Both the position numbers and the translations under genes were made by a program. From JADJOY01 sp046331705 [NCBI: bacterium] (GTDB lineage: Bacteria > JADJOY01), in contig JAXLQJ010000036.1 in NCBI GenBank assembly GCA_046331705.1, positions 1 through 64,000 on the forward strand: DNA of 64,000 nucleotides, given 5' to 3'. This document shows positions 51,632-61,041 of the stretch, piece by piece (position 1 is the stretch's first letter; every line of letters starts with the position of its first letter). Under the pieces are notes generated by a model. That model made no database searches, was not told where the DNA came from, and saw only the letters and a program-made list of their open reading frames with translations.

Positions 51632-52969
51632 ATGAAGAGCGACATTCATCCCGAGTACCACGAGATTCGCGTCCACTGCTCCTGTGGCAACGAGTTCACC
51701 ACCAAGTCCACCAACCAGAAGCTGCACATCGAGATCTGCTCGAGCTGCCACCCGTTCTACACCGGCAAGGAAAAGCTGGTGGACGCGGCCGGCCGCGCTC
51801 GATCCTTCATGAGGAAGTACGCGGCCTGCTTCCTGAGCGTCCCCCCTCCCGTGTCCCGCACGGCCGCGCCCCCGCAAGCCGTCGTCTCGGTTTCCGCATT
51901 GCAGCTCGACCCCGGTCTCAGCGCCCGGCTCGAGAAAGCCCGTGATCGCTACCTCGCGATCTCCGAGGAGATGGCGAGCCCGGAGGCGCTGGCCGATCGA
52001 GCGCGGCTCAAGCAGCTCGGTCGAGACGCCGCGGAGCTGCGCGAGGCCGCGCGCCTCCACGAGCGCTTGAGCCAGCTGGTCAAGGATCTCGAGTCCCATC
52101 GCGCGCTGGCCGACTCCGAGAGCGAGGATCCCGAGCTTCGCGAGCTCGCCGCGAGCGAGGCGGAACGAGCGGAGCGGGAGCTCGCGACACTCGAGCGCCA
52201 AGCCCGCCAACTCTTCGTACCCAAGGACCCCTTCGACGAGCGCACCGCATACCTCGAGATCCGCGCCGGCACGGGCGGCGAGGAAGCCTCGCTGTTCGCG
52301 GCGGACGTGTTGCGCATGTACGTGCGCTGGGCCGAGTCGCACGGCCTCAAGGTGGAGTCGATGGAGCTACGGCGCAGCGATTCCGGCGGGCTCAAGGAAG
52401 CGATCGTGCGGATCGAGGGGCGCGGCGCGTTCGGACGGTTCCGGCGCGAGAGCGGAGTCCATCGGGTGCAACGGGTTCCGGCCACCGAAGCGCAAGGACG
52501 CATCCACACCTCGACGATCACCGTGGCGGTGCTTCCCGAGCCCGACGAGGTGGAGGTCGATCTGCGCGACGAGGACCTCGACATCACCACCAGCCGCTCG
52601 TCCGGCCCCGGTGGCCAGAACGTGAACCGCACCGACAGCGCGGTGCGGATCGTCCACAAGCCCACCGGGCTCGTGGTCACCTGCCAGGACGAGCAGTCGC
52701 AGCACAAGAACAAGGCGCGCGCCAAGTCCATCCTGAAGGCGCGCCTGCTCGAGCGCGAGCGGGAGAGCAAGGCGCGCGAGCGGGCGCTCGATCGCAAGAG
52801 CCAGGTGGGAACCGGCGATCGCAGCGAGCGAATCCGCACCTACAACTTCCCGCAGGGACGCGTGACCGATCATCGGATCGGCCTGACGCTGCATCAGATC
52901 GACCGCATCCTCGAGGGCGATCTCGACCCCCTCCATCAAGCGCTCCTCGAGGCCGAGCAACCCACGTGA
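51632..52969 (+). CDS. rpmE-prfA: Ribosomal protein bL31 and release factor RF1 in one open reading frame
   Basis: One uninterrupted frame of 445 codons starts with a complete bL31 ([19 protein letters not shown] and [20 protein letters not shown], with zinc-type CxC...CxxC cysteines), and RF1 follows with no stop between. The L31 part would naturally end after RKYAA at residue 65. The next codon is TGC (51827-51829), one base away from a TGA stop. RF1's own GTG start (51851) then follows 21 bases later in the same frame. So the frame may reflect a stop-to-Cys change, a sequencing error, or a true fusion. bL31 and RF1 are normally separate adjacent genes. The frame overlaps prmC by 4 bases. 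Confidence 0.75.
   Translation: MKSDIHPEYHEIRVHCSCGNEFTTKSTNQKLHIEICSSCHPFYTGKEKLVDAAGRARSFMRKYAACFLSVPPPVSRTAAPPQAVVSVSALQLDPGLSARLEKARDRYLAISEEMASPEALADRARLKQLGRDAAELREAARLHERLSQLVKDLESHRALADSESEDPELRELAASEAERAERELATLERQARQLFVPKDPFDERTAYLEIRAGTGGEEASLFAADVLRMYVRWAESHGLKVESMELRRSDSGGLKEAIVRIEGRGAFGRFRRESGVHRVQRVPATEAQGRIHTSTITVAVLPEPDEVEVDLRDEDLDITTSRSSGPGGQNVNRTDSAVRIVHKPTGLVVTCQDEQSQHKNKARAKSILKARLLERERESKARERALDRKSQVGTGDRSERIRTYNFPQGRVTDHRIGLTLHQIDRILEGDLDPLHQALLEAEQPT
51851..52969 (+). CDS. prfA: Peptide chain release factor 1
   Basis: If translated separately from the GTG at 51851, RF1 is 372 residues, close to the usual 360. It recognises UAA and UAG. Features are the N-terminal helical domain, [20 protein letters not shown], the codon-recognition region [15 protein letters not shown], the catalytic GGQ in [16 protein letters not shown] (residue about 327 of the joined frame), and [15 protein letters not shown]. 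Together these separate it from RF2. The glutamine of GGQ is the target of PrmC, encoded next. It also lies in the continuous frame with bL31 described separately. Confidence 0.93.
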   Translation: MSRTAAPPQAVVSVSALQLDPGLSARLEKARDRYLAISEEMASPEALADRARLKQLGRDAAELREAARLHERLSQLVKDLESHRALADSESEDPELRELAASEAERAERELATLERQARQLFVPKDPFDERTAYLEIRAGTGGEEASLFAADVLRMYVRWAESHGLKVESMELRRSDSGGLKEAIVRIEGRGAFGRFRRESGVHRVQRVPATEAQGRIHTSTITVAVLPEPDEVEVDLRDEDLDITTSRSSGPGGQNVNRTDSAVRIVHKPTGLVVTCQDEQSQHKNKARAKSILKARLLERERESKARERALDRKSQVGTGDRSERIRTYNFPQGRVTDHRIGLTLHQIDRILEGDLDPLHQALLEAEQPT

Positions 52970-53829
52970 GCCCACTCGCGACGCGCCACCAGGCCTTGCG
53001 CGAGGCGACTCGGCGCTTGCTCTCGGCCGAGGTCGAGGACGCCGAGCACGGCGCGCTACGGCTGCTCGCCCACGCGAGCGGATGCGCGCACGCTCGAGAT
53101 CGCGAGCCAGGCGACGGCCCCGCTCGAGCCCGACGTCGCGGCGCGTTTCGAGGCGCTGGTGGGTGAGCGCGCGCGCGCCGCGTCCCGTTGCAGCACATCG
53201 TGGAAGTCGGCTTCCACGCGATCGAGCTCGAGGTGAGCCGTCGAGTGCTCGTGCCGCGCGCCGAGACCGAGCTCCTCGTGGACGCCGTCCTCGATTGGCT
53301 GAAGGTGCGGGCGCTCCCGGCGCCGCGCGTGCTGGACCTCGGCACCGGCAGCGGCGCCATCGCGATCGCCATCGCCCGAGCGCGCCTCGAGGCGCGCGTG
53401 GTGGCCACCGACGCCAGCCTCGACGCGCTCGCCGTCGCGGGCCGGAACGCGGCGCGAAACGGCGTCGCCGCTCGGATCGCGCTGCTCGCCGGATGCTGGT
53501 TCCAGCCGCTGCGCCGACTCGACGCTTTCGACGTCGTCGTCTCGAACCCGCCCTACGTGACCACCGCCGAGATCGGCGCGCTCGCGCCCGAGGTGCGCGA
53601 GCACGACCCACGCCTGGCGCTCGACGGCGGGCCGGACGGGCTCGCACCCTACCGGGCGATCTGCGCCGAGGCACCGTTGCGCTTGCGCAGCCCAGGGCTC
53701 TTGGCGCTCGAGGTCGCGGGGACGCGCGCAGCCGAGGTCGCGGCACTGGCGCGCGACGCCGGCTTCGAGACCACGTGCATCCGCGCCGACTACGCCGGAT
53801 GGCCCCGTGTCGTGCTCGCGACGATCTGA
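52966..53829 (+). CDS. prmC: Release factor glutamine methyltransferase PrmC, frameshifted
   Basis: PrmC methylates the GGQ glutamine of RF1 and RF2. The gene starts at GTG 52966, overlapping the prfA stop. The helical N-terminal domain ([20 protein letters not shown]) is in frame to about 53085. Residues reading [20 protein letters not shown] are in a second frame to about 53170. The catalytic part with [32 protein letters not shown] and [12 protein letters not shown] returns to the first frame to the stop. Both switches sit in short GC repeats: adding one GC near 53084-53089 and removing one near 53168-53178 restores a full 288-residue protein. Sequencing error or real mutation cannot be told apart here. 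Confidence 0.82.
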
Positions 53830-53858
53830 GCGTCGCGCAACCCCGGAGATCCACCCCC

Positions 53859-55112
53859 ATGGACAAGCTCTTGATCGAAGGTGGGCCGCGGCTGGCCGGC
53901 GAGGTCGACGTCGCTGGCGCGAAGAACAGCGCACTGCCGGTGCTCGCCGCGTGCCTGCTGACGGCGGAGCCGTGCCGGCTCGCGAACGTTCCCGAGGTGC
54001 GCGACCTGATGACGATGCGCAAGCTGCTCGACCTGGTCGGCGCGCGCACCCAGCGCGTCGACGGCGTGCTCGAGGTGGAGGCACGCGCGGTGAGCGAGCC
54101 CGTCGCGCCCTACGACCTGGTGCGGACCATGCGAGCGTCGGCGATCGTGCTCGGCCCGTTGCTCGCACGGACCGGACGAGCGGCGGTCTCGTTGCCGGGC
54201 GGCTGCGCCATCGGTGCACGTCCCATGAACCTGCACCTCGAGGGCTTGGCGAAGATGGGCGCGCGCCTCGAGCTCGAGGGCGGCTACATCCGTGCCGAAG
54301 CCGAGCAGCTCGTCGGAACGACCATCGAGTGGACGCGGCCGAGCGTCACCGGCACCGAGAACCTGATGATGGCCGCGGTGCTGGCGCGGGGCGTGACGCG
54401 AATCAAGGGCGCGGCGCTCGAGCCGGAGGTCGTGGATCTGGCGCAGATGCTCGAGCGCATGGGTGCGCACATCGTGGGCGCGGGAACTCCCGAGATCCGC
54501 ATCGAGGGGGTCGAGCGCCTCCACGGGGTCGAGCACACGATCATGCCGGACCGGATCGAGGCCGGCACGCTCTTGGTCGCCGCCGCGATCACCGGCGGCG
54601 ACGTGCTGGTGCGCGGCGCGCGTGCCGAGCACCTCGAAGCGGTGCTCGCGAAGCTGAGCCAGAGCGGCGCCGCGATCACGCGTTCCGCGGAGGGCATCCG
54701 GCTGCGCATGGACGGCGCGCCGCGTCCCGTCGACGTCACCACGCTGCCCTTTCCCGGCTTCCCGACGGACATGCAAGCACAGCTCACCAGCCTGGTATGC
54801 CTGGCCCCCGGGACCAGCGCGATCACCGAGACGATCTTCGAGAGCCGCTTCATGCACGTGTCCGAGCTGGAACGCATGGGCGCACGCATCGACGTGCAGG
54901 GACCCACCGCGTTCGTCGACGGCGTCGAACGACTGACCGCCGCGCCCGTGATGGCCACCGATCTGCGCGCCAGCGCCGCGCTGGTGCTGGCGGGCCTCGC
55001 GGCCGATGGGGTGACCGAGATCCGGCGCGTCTATCACCTGGATCGCGGCTATGCGGAGCTCGATCGCAAGCTGATCGCGCTGGGTGCCCGGATCCGCCGC
55101 GTGGCCGAGTAG
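53859..55112 (+). CDS. murA: UDP-N-acetylglucosamine 1-carboxyvinyltransferase
   Basis: MurA makes the first committed step of peptidoglycan synthesis from UDP-GlcNAc and PEP. The 417-residue protein has the K/N pair in [29 protein letters not shown], and the active-site cysteine in [16 protein letters not shown], so it should be fosfomycin-sensitive. [12 protein letters not shown] and [14 protein letters not shown] hold the catalytic aspartate and arginine regions. A GGAG site lies before the ATG at 53859. It follows prmC by 29 bases. Confidence 0.97.
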   Translation: MDKLLIEGGPRLAGEVDVAGAKNSALPVLAACLLTAEPCRLANVPEVRDLMTMRKLLDLVGARTQRVDGVLEVEARAVSEPVAPYDLVRTMRASAIVLGPLLARTGRAAVSLPGGCAIGARPMNLHLEGLAKMGARLELEGGYIRAEAEQLVGTTIEWTRPSVTGTENLMMAAVLARGVTRIKGAALEPEVVDLAQMLERMGAHIVGAGTPEIRIEGVERLHGVEHTIMPDRIEAGTLLVAAAITGGDVLVRGARAEHLEAVLAKLSQSGAAITRSAEGIRLRMDGAPRPVDVTTLPFPGFPTDMQAQLTSLVCLAPGTSAITETIFESRFMHVSELERMGARIDVQGPTAFVDGVERLTAAPVMATDLRASAALVLAGLAADGVTEIRRVYHLDRGYAELDRKLIALGARIRRVAE

Positions 55113-55227
55113 CGCGCGATCCACCCCCGCGCGAGGCCGTGACTGCGACCACGCGCGGGTTGTGCCAAGCTTGGCGCGCTTCAGGGCCCGCGCGGCCTTC
55201 GCACGGAGCGTCTCGCCACTCGCGACC

Positions 55228-56100
55228 ATGTCATCGAAACGTCCCGTCGTCGCAGCGTTCGTGGCCCTGGCCTCGTTTCTCGCCGGCGCAGCCACGCTTC
55301 ACGGCCGGCTGCTGGCGCACGACCAACTCCACAGGACGCTGCCCAACGACGCGCTCTATCTCCCCAAGCCCGAGCTCTTCCGGGCCACGAGCTTCGGCTT
55401 CCACCAGCTCGCCGCCGACTTGCTGTGGGCGAAGCTGGTGCAAGCGGTGGGCAACTGGACCGACCGCACCCAGGGCTTCAAGTACACGTACCAGTACGCC
55501 GACATCGTGACCGACATCGATCCCGGGTACGCGGCGCCCTACCTCATCGCCAACTTCTGGCTGGTCGGCTGGGATCGCATCGAGGACGCGAACGCCATCC
55601 TCGAGAAGGGTCATCGCCGCTTCCCGCAGAGCTACAAGTTCCCCTACTACCTCGGGCTCAACCACTTCCTGTGGCTCCACGATCGCGTCCGCGCGATCCA
55701 ATACTTCAGCGAGGCCGCCACGCTCCACGAGACGCCCGAGGCATCGAGGCGCTCCATGGCGAGCGCGCTGGAACGTCCGGACGATCCCACCGCCGCGTTC
55801 GACCTGATCATGAACCTCTACAGCGGCGCGGGATCCCGGCAGGAGCGGCAGGCGATCGAGCCGTTGGTGGTGCACGGCATGTTCTTCCAGCTCGCCACCG
55901 AGGTGAACGCCGCGTCCGCGAAGTACGAGCAGACGCACGGCCACAAGCCCACGACGCTCGAGGAGCTCGTCGAGGACGGGTCGTTACGCTCGGTTCCGCG
56001 CGACCCGTACGGCGGCACGCTCCGTCTCGACGAGGCCGGGCTGCTGCGCTCGAGCGTGCGTCCGAACTATTGGTGGGAGCGCAAGCCCAGCGCTCGATGA
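55228..56100 (+). CDS. Membrane-anchored helical-repeat protein, partner of the adjacent ABC transporter
   Basis: The 290-residue protein has an N-terminal membrane or signal helix (VVAAFVALASFLAGAATL) and then helical TPR-like pairs. A conserved block (PELFRATSFGFHQLAADLLWAKLVQAVG) precedes them, with DIDPGYAAPYLIANFWL, ANAILEKGHRRFPQSY and YYLGLNHFLWLHDRVRAI. Similar proteins occur beside ABC transporters in deltaproteobacteria but have no known function, as far as I can tell. It stops 10 bases before the ABC ATPase start, so the two are one operon. It likely faces the periplasm. Confidence 0.8.
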   Translation: MSSKRPVVAAFVALASFLAGAATLHGRLLAHDQLHRTLPNDALYLPKPELFRATSFGFHQLAADLLWAKLVQAVGNWTDRTQGFKYTYQYADIVTDIDPGYAAPYLIANFWLVGWDRIEDANAILEKGHRRFPQSYKFPYYLGLNHFLWLHDRVRAIQYFSEAATLHETPEASRRSMASALERPDDPTAAFDLIMNLYSGAGSRQERQAIEPLVVHGMFFQLATEVNAASAKYEQTHGHKPTTLEELVEDGSLRSVPRDPYGGTLRLDEAGLLRSSVRPNYWWERKPSAR

Positions 56101-56110
56101 GGCCTCCCGA

Positions 56111-57067
56111 ATGCTCGAACGCGCCGAAGATCCCGTGCTCAGCCTGGAAGGCGTGCGCAAGAGTTACCGCACGCCGTTCGGGCTCGGACGCATCGAAGCC
56201 CTGCGTGGTCTCAGCTTGCGCGTGGCGCGCGGCGAGACGGTCGGGTTCCTGGGACCCAACGGCGCCGGCAAGACCACCACGCTCAAGGTGATCCTCGGCC
56301 TGATTCGCGCCGACGCCGGCACCGTGCAGGTGTTCGGCCGGCCGCCCTCCGATCGGCAGGCGCGCCACGCCGTGGGCTTCCTGCCGGAGCAGCCCTACTT
56401 TTACGACTACCTCACCCCGCGCGAGATCCTGGAGCTGGCGGCGGCGCTCTTCGCGTTGCCGCGCATGGTGGCGCGCCAGCGCGTCGCCGAGCTGATCGAC
56501 CGGCTCGATCTCGGCAGCGTGCGCGACACGCCGCTGCGCAAGCTCTCGAAGGGCTGGGTGCAACGCGTCGGGTTGGCGCAGGCGCTGGTGGGCAGTCCGG
56601 ATCTGGTGGTGCTGGACGAGCCGATGAGCGGGCTCGACCCGCTGGGACGCCGCGAGGTGCGCGAGCTGATCACCTCGCTCAAGGGCCAAGGCACCGCGGT
56701 GCTGTTCAGCTCCCACATCCTCACGGACGCCGAGCTGCTCTGCGATCGCGTCGCCGTGATCGCCGCGGGTCAGATCCGCTTCGACGGGCCGCTCTCGCGC
56801 TTCGCTTCCGACACCCCGGCCTCGATCGACCTGGTGATCGAAGGAGTCGCCCGCGACGTGCTCGCGTCGAGCGGCGGTGAGCCGCTCGACGTCCGCGAGC
56901 GCGACGGCAAGTGGTGCCTGCGGGTCGCGCGGCAGGAACAGGTGGATCGACTCGTCGCCTGCACCGTCGAGCGGGGCGGTCGAGTCCTCGCGGTCACCCC
57001 GAACCGCGTGGGAATCGAGGAAATCTTCTCGCAGGCGGTGCGCTCGAGCGAAACGGGGACGCCATGA
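56111..57067 (+). CDS. ABC transporter ATP-binding protein (ABC-2 export type)
   Basis: The 318-residue ATPase has Walker A GPNGAGKTTT (residues 48-57), the Q loop VGFLPEQPYFYDYLTPRE, a signature variant KLSKGWVQRVGLAQAL (LSKGW rather than LSGGQ), Walker B LVVLDEPMSGLDP and the H loop VLFSSHILTDAE. A C-terminal domain of about 90 residues is typical of CcmA/NatA/YhaQ-type exporters. Its stop overlaps the permease start by 4 bases. The cargo is unknown. Confidence 0.95.
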   Translation: MLERAEDPVLSLEGVRKSYRTPFGLGRIEALRGLSLRVARGETVGFLGPNGAGKTTTLKVILGLIRADAGTVQVFGRPPSDRQARHAVGFLPEQPYFYDYLTPREILELAAALFALPRMVARQRVAELIDRLDLGSVRDTPLRKLSKGWVQRVGLAQALVGSPDLVVLDEPMSGLDPLGRREVRELITSLKGQGTAVLFSSHILTDAELLCDRVAVIAAGQIRFDGPLSRFASDTPASIDLVIEGVARDVLASSGGEPLDVRERDGKWCLRVARQEQVDRLVACTVERGGRVLAVTPNRVGIEEIFSQAVRSSETGTP

Positions 57068-57831
57068 GACAGACGCTCGCGATTGCCACGAACACCTTTC
57101 GCGAAGCGATTCGCGATCGCATCTTCCACTCGCTGCTCGTGTTCGCCGTGCTGGTGATCCTGAGCTCGCTGATCCTGGGCTACGTCACGGTCGGCGAGCA
57201 GGCGCGCATCGTCATGAACGTGGGCCTGGCGGCGATTCACGTCTTCGGCGTGCTGATCGCGATCAGCGTCGGCACCGGGCTCGTCTACAAGGAGATGGCC
57301 AAGCGCACGATCGTGACGCTGCTCTCGAAGCCGCTGGCGCGTCACCAGTTCCTGATCGGCAAGTACGTCGGGCTCGCCATGGTGCTGGCCGTGCAGCTGG
57401 TGCTGATGACGGCGGTGTTCCAGGCGCTGTTCTCCGCGCGCGGCGGATGGGTATCGGCGCTGACGTACCAGACGGTGTGGCTGATCTACGTCGAGCTGCT
57501 GGTGGTCACCTCGGTGGTGCTGCTCTTCTCGACGGTCACGAGCCCGTTCACGGGCGGCATCCTGAGCCTGCTCTTCTTCCTGATCGGGCACTCGATCGGC
57601 GAGCTGCAGAAGTACTCGAACACCTACGGCCCGCTCACCGCGCACCCGTTGTGGAAGGTGGCGTTCGCGCTCTTTCCCGACCTGGAGCGCTTCAACCTCA
57701 AGGAGAACGCGCTCTACCTGAAACCCGTCACCTGGGGCTTCGTGGCGCAAACGACGCTCTACGGGATGCTGCTGAGCGCGGTGTTCGTGACCGCCGCCGT
57801 GATCGTGTTCCGGCAACGCGACTTCACCTGA
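57064..57831 (+). CDS. ABC-2 type transporter permease
   Basis: The 255-residue protein has six membrane helices and the opening IATNTFREAIRDRIFHSLLVFAVLV common to this permease family. It also has YKEMAKRTIVTLLSKPLARHQFLIGKY, the coupling region seen in ABC-2 permeases of the YhaP/GldF kind. It forms a transporter with the preceding ATPase, and the helical-repeat protein upstream is a probable third component. Eleven bases separate it from hisD. Confidence 0.93.
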   Translation: MRQTLAIATNTFREAIRDRIFHSLLVFAVLVILSSLILGYVTVGEQARIVMNVGLAAIHVFGVLIAISVGTGLVYKEMAKRTIVTLLSKPLARHQFLIGKYVGLAMVLAVQLVLMTAVFQALFSARGGWVSALTYQTVWLIYVELLVVTSVVLLFSTVTSPFTGGILSLLFFLIGHSIGELQKYSNTYGPLTAHPLWKVAFALFPDLERFNLKENALYLKPVTWGFVAQTTLYGMLLSAVFVTAAVIVFRQRDFT

Positions 57832-57841
57832 CGAGATCCCC

Positions 57842-59158
57842 GTGCGCACGCTCACCACGACCGACCCCGGCTTCGCTCGCGCCCTGGCGCGCCTCGCGAA
57901 CCGCATCACGCTCACCAGCGCCGACCGCGAGCCCGAGGTCCGCGCCATCGTCGCAGCCGTGCGCAAGCGCGGTGACGCGGCCGTCGCGGCCTACACGCGG
58001 CGACTCGATCGGGTTCGCATCCCCGCCGCGGATCCATGGCTCGCCGCCGAAGCCTTCGCGTTGGCCCGCGCGCTGGTCGGCAAGCAAGCGCTCGCCGATC
58101 TGAAGCTCGCGCGCGACCGCATTCGGACCTTCCACGCCCGAGGACGGCCGCGGGGCTACGCGATCCGCTCGGGTGCCGGCGTGCAACTCGCGCAGCGGGT
58201 TCACCCCCTGGGACGCGTGGGGGTCTACGTCCCCGGCGGACGCGGCGCCTATCCGTCGACGGTGCTCATGAACTCCGTGCCAGCCCGCGTCGCCGGGGTG
58301 GCCGAGATCGTGCTCGCGACCCCGCCCGCGCCGAGCGGCGAGCCGCGCCTGCGCGGTATCGATCCCCACGTGGTGGTGGCTGCCGAGCTCGCCGGGGTGT
58401 CGCGCGTGCTCACGGTCGGCGGTGCGCAGGCCGTGGCGGCGATGGCGTTCGGGACGCGCGCGATCCCGCGCGTGGACAAGATCGTGGGCCCGGGCAACGT
58501 GTGGGTGGCGACGGCGAAGCGGGTCGTCTACGGCCAGGTCGACATCGACTCGTTCGCCGGTCCGAGCGAGGTGCTGGTGATCGCCGACGGCTCGGTTCCG
58601 ACGGCGTGGACGGCGGCGGATCTCTTGAGCCAGGCGGAGCACGACCCGGACGCCATCGTGTTCCTGGTGGCGACCGAGCGCTCGGTGGCGCAGGCGGTGA
58701 CGCAAGAGATCGAGCGCCAGCTCGTCGATCTACCCAACCGCGACACGGCCCGGGAATCGCTGCGCCGCAACGGCACGGTGATCCTCGCGCGCGACGTCGA
58801 CGAGGCCGTGTCCATCGCCAACGAGCTCGCCCCGGAGCACCTCGAGGTCCACACGCGCGCCGCGCGCCGCGTGGCGAGACGCCTCGGGAACGCAGGCGCG
58901 GTGTTCGTCGGAGCGCACACCCCGGAAGCGATCGGGGACTATCTCGCGGGTCCGAACCACGTGCTGCCCACGGGTGGCACCGCGCGCTTCTTCTCGCCGC
59001 TCTCGGTCGACGATTTCCTGCGTCGCTCGAATACCCTCGAGCTATCCGCCGCGGCGCTGCGCCGGCTCGGCCCGCCCACGGCGCGTCTCGCCCGCATCGA
59101 GCGCTTCGAAGCGCACGCGCGCTCGGTCATCACGCGCCTCGAAGAGCCTTCCCGATGA
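57842..59158 (+). CDS. hisD: Histidinol dehydrogenase
   Basis: HisD oxidises L-histidinol to histidine in two NAD-dependent steps. The 438-residue length is normal. Conserved segments are HPLGRVGVYVPGGRGAYPS, KIVGPGNVWVATAKR, DIDSFAGPSEVLVIAD, LLSQAEHDPDA, and the zinc/catalytic LAPEHLEVHT and YLAGPNHVLPTGGTARF. The GTG start at 57842 is used. It is the first his gene present, with hisG missing from its usual position upstream. Its stop overlaps the hisC ATG by 4 bases. Confidence 0.96.
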   Translation: MRTLTTTDPGFARALARLANRITLTSADREPEVRAIVAAVRKRGDAAVAAYTRRLDRVRIPAADPWLAAEAFALARALVGKQALADLKLARDRIRTFHARGRPRGYAIRSGAGVQLAQRVHPLGRVGVYVPGGRGAYPSTVLMNSVPARVAGVAEIVLATPPAPSGEPRLRGIDPHVVVAAELAGVSRVLTVGGAQAVAAMAFGTRAIPRVDKIVGPGNVWVATAKRVVYGQVDIDSFAGPSEVLVIADGSVPTAWTAADLLSQAEHDPDAIVFLVATERSVAQAVTQEIERQLVDLPNRDTARESLRRNGTVILARDVDEAVSIANELAPEHLEVHTRAARRVARRLGNAGAVFVGAHTPEAIGDYLAGPNHVLPTGGTARFFSPLSVDDFLRRSNTLELSAAALRRLGPPTARLARIERFEAHARSVITRLEEPSR

Positions 59159-60243
59159 GATCGGCACCGACCGCCGCAGTGCGCGATTCGATTCGCGAGC
59201 TGGTGGCCTACCCCATCGAGCACGAGCGCGTGCCCGTGAAGCTCGACGCCAACGAGCTCGGGCTCGACCTCCCCCCCGCCCTCGACGAGGCGTTCCGGAC
59301 GGTGTGGCAGCGCGTGGATCTGCGCCGCTATCCCGAGGGCCACGCCGATGCGCTGGTCGCGAGCATGACGCGGCGCTTCGGCTTGGCGCCCGAGTCGATC
59401 CTGGTGGGAAACGGCTCGAACGAGATGATCGCGCTCTTGTTCGCCGCGTTCGCCGACGGCGGCTCCCAAGGCTCGGCACCCGTGGTCGTGGTGCCCACCC
59501 CGAGCTTCGGCGTCTATCCGATCCAGGCGCGCAGCCACGGTTTCGTGGTGCGCAACGTGCCGCTCAGCGACGAGTTCGAGCTCGAGCCCGAGGCGGTCCT
59601 CGAGGCGGCGCGCACGCAGCGCGCGCGGCTGATCGTGCTGGCCTCGCCCAACAATCCCACCGGGAATGCCCTCGCCCGCGACGCCATCGAATACCTGCTC
59701 GAGCAATTCGACGGGCCGGTGGTGGTCGACGAGGCCTACCAGCCGTTCGCCCAGGAGTCGTGGCTCGGACGCTGGGAGCGCTGGCCGAACCTGGTCGTGC
59801 TTCGGACGCTGAGCAAGGTCGGTCTGGCGGCGCTGCGAGTCGGCTTCCTGCTCGCGGATCCGCGGTTGACGGCGGAGTTGCGCAAGGCCAAGCTCCCCTT
59901 CAATCTCAACTCGGTGAGCGCGGCGCTGGCCGAGGTCGCGATCGACCACTGGCCGGAGCTCGAGAAGGTCGCCCGCGAGGTCGTGGCCGAGCGAGCGAGG
60001 ACGGCGCAGGCGCTCGCAGCGATGCCCGACGTCCGGGTCTTTCCCTCGGAGGCGAATTTCCTGCTGATCCGCGTTCCCGGCGAAGCCAACTCCGTGTGGT
60101 CGCGGCTGCTGGCGCGCGGGATCTCGGTGCGGAACTTCAGCACCAAGCCTGGTCTCGAGGGCTGTCTGCGCGTCACCATCGGGAAGCCCAGCGAGAACGA
60201 CGCCTTCCTCGCGGGCCTGCGCGAGGTCCTGGCGACGCGCTGA
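59155..60243 (+). CDS. hisC: Histidinol-phosphate aminotransferase
   Basis: The 362-residue PLP enzyme makes histidinol phosphate. The features are KLDANELGLDLPPAL, NGSNEMIALLFAAF, LASPNNPTGNALA, VVVDEAYQPFAQESW and the PLP-lysine region LRTLSKVGLAALRVGF. The arginine that binds the substrate phosphate lies in the C-terminal GCLRVTIGKPSENDAF. It is translationally coupled to hisD. A 75-base gap separates it from hisB. Confidence 0.96.
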   Translation: MRSAPTAAVRDSIRELVAYPIEHERVPVKLDANELGLDLPPALDEAFRTVWQRVDLRRYPEGHADALVASMTRRFGLAPESILVGNGSNEMIALLFAAFADGGSQGSAPVVVVPTPSFGVYPIQARSHGFVVRNVPLSDEFELEPEAVLEAARTQRARLIVLASPNNPTGNALARDAIEYLLEQFDGPVVVDEAYQPFAQESWLGRWERWPNLVVLRTLSKVGLAALRVGFLLADPRLTAELRKAKLPFNLNSVSAALAEVAIDHWPELEKVAREVVAERARTAQALAAMPDVRVFPSEANFLLIRVPGEANSVWSRLLARGISVRNFSTKPGLEGCLRVTIGKPSENDAFLAGLREVLATR

Positions 60244-60318
60244 GCGTCCCAGCGAGTCGGTGGGCCGAGGCACGACGAGCGCGCGACGCGGGCTACGCTG
60301 GCCGCCAAGAGGTCGAAG

Positions 60319-60906
60319 ATGAGCCGAGTCGGACGCGTCGAGCGCAGCACCACGGAGACCCAGGTCAGCGTCACCGTCGACCTGGACGGAACCGGTCGCT
60401 ACCAGCTCGACACCGGTATCCCGTTCTTCGATCACATGCTGAGCCACATCGCCAAGCAAGGCCTGCTCGACTTGGACGTGAAGGCCACGGGCGATCTCGA
60501 GGTCGACTTTCACCACACCGTCGAGGACGTCGGCCTGTCGTTCGGCGAGGCGCTCGCGAAGGCGCTCGGCGACAAGGTGGGGATTCGTCGCTATGGCTCG
60601 GCGTCGCTTCCCATGGAGGAGACGCTCGCCGACGTCGCCGTGGACCTGAGCGGGCGCGCGTACTTCGTGTATCGCGTGGAGCTCGCGCAGGAGAAGGTCG
60701 GCACCTTCGACCTCTCGCTGGCGAAGGAGTTCCTGCGTTCGTTCGCGAACCGGTGCGGCATGAATCTGCACGTGACGGTGCGCTACGGGCAGGACGCCCA
60801 CCACGTCCTCGAAGCGATCTTCAAGGGCTTCGGCCTCGCGCTGCGCGACGCCGTGGCGGTGGATCCGCGCCGTCGCGACGTGCCCAGCACCAAGGGTGTT
60901 CTGTGA
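60319..60906 (+). CDS. hisB: Imidazoleglycerol-phosphate dehydratase
   Basis: The 195-residue single-function HisB has the manganese-binding repeats DFHHTVEDVGLSFGEA and GQDAHHVLEAIFKGFG, and the substrate segment LDTGIPFFDHMLSHIAKQ. No histidinol phosphatase domain is fused, unlike the bifunctional enterobacterial protein, so the phosphatase must be encoded elsewhere. The ATG follows a weak AAGAGG site. It lies in the order hisD-hisC-hisB-hisH-hisA-hisF-hisI. Confidence 0.97.
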   Translation: MSRVGRVERSTTETQVSVTVDLDGTGRYQLDTGIPFFDHMLSHIAKQGLLDLDVKATGDLEVDFHHTVEDVGLSFGEALAKALGDKVGIRRYGSASLPMEETLADVAVDLSGRAYFVYRVELAQEKVGTFDLSLAKEFLRSFANRCGMNLHVTVRYGQDAHHVLEAIFKGFGLALRDAVAVDPRRRDVPSTKGVL

Positions 60907-61041
60907 TGGCCCGCGGTCCCGAAGCTCGGCGCTGAGGGCGCATCCCGAAGCAACCGAGCCGCATGCTCGGTTGCGGCAACGATTGCCCGACGGGCCGCAG
61001 CCGAGCGAGCCGAATCCACCCGATCCCCGCATCCCCGCCTC

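Noticed and set aside
55164-55175. Perfect 12-bp palindrome GCCAAGCTTGGC upstream of the helical-repeat protein
   Set aside because: A single short palindrome is expected by chance in 64 kb, and no second copy or adjacent signal supports an operator.
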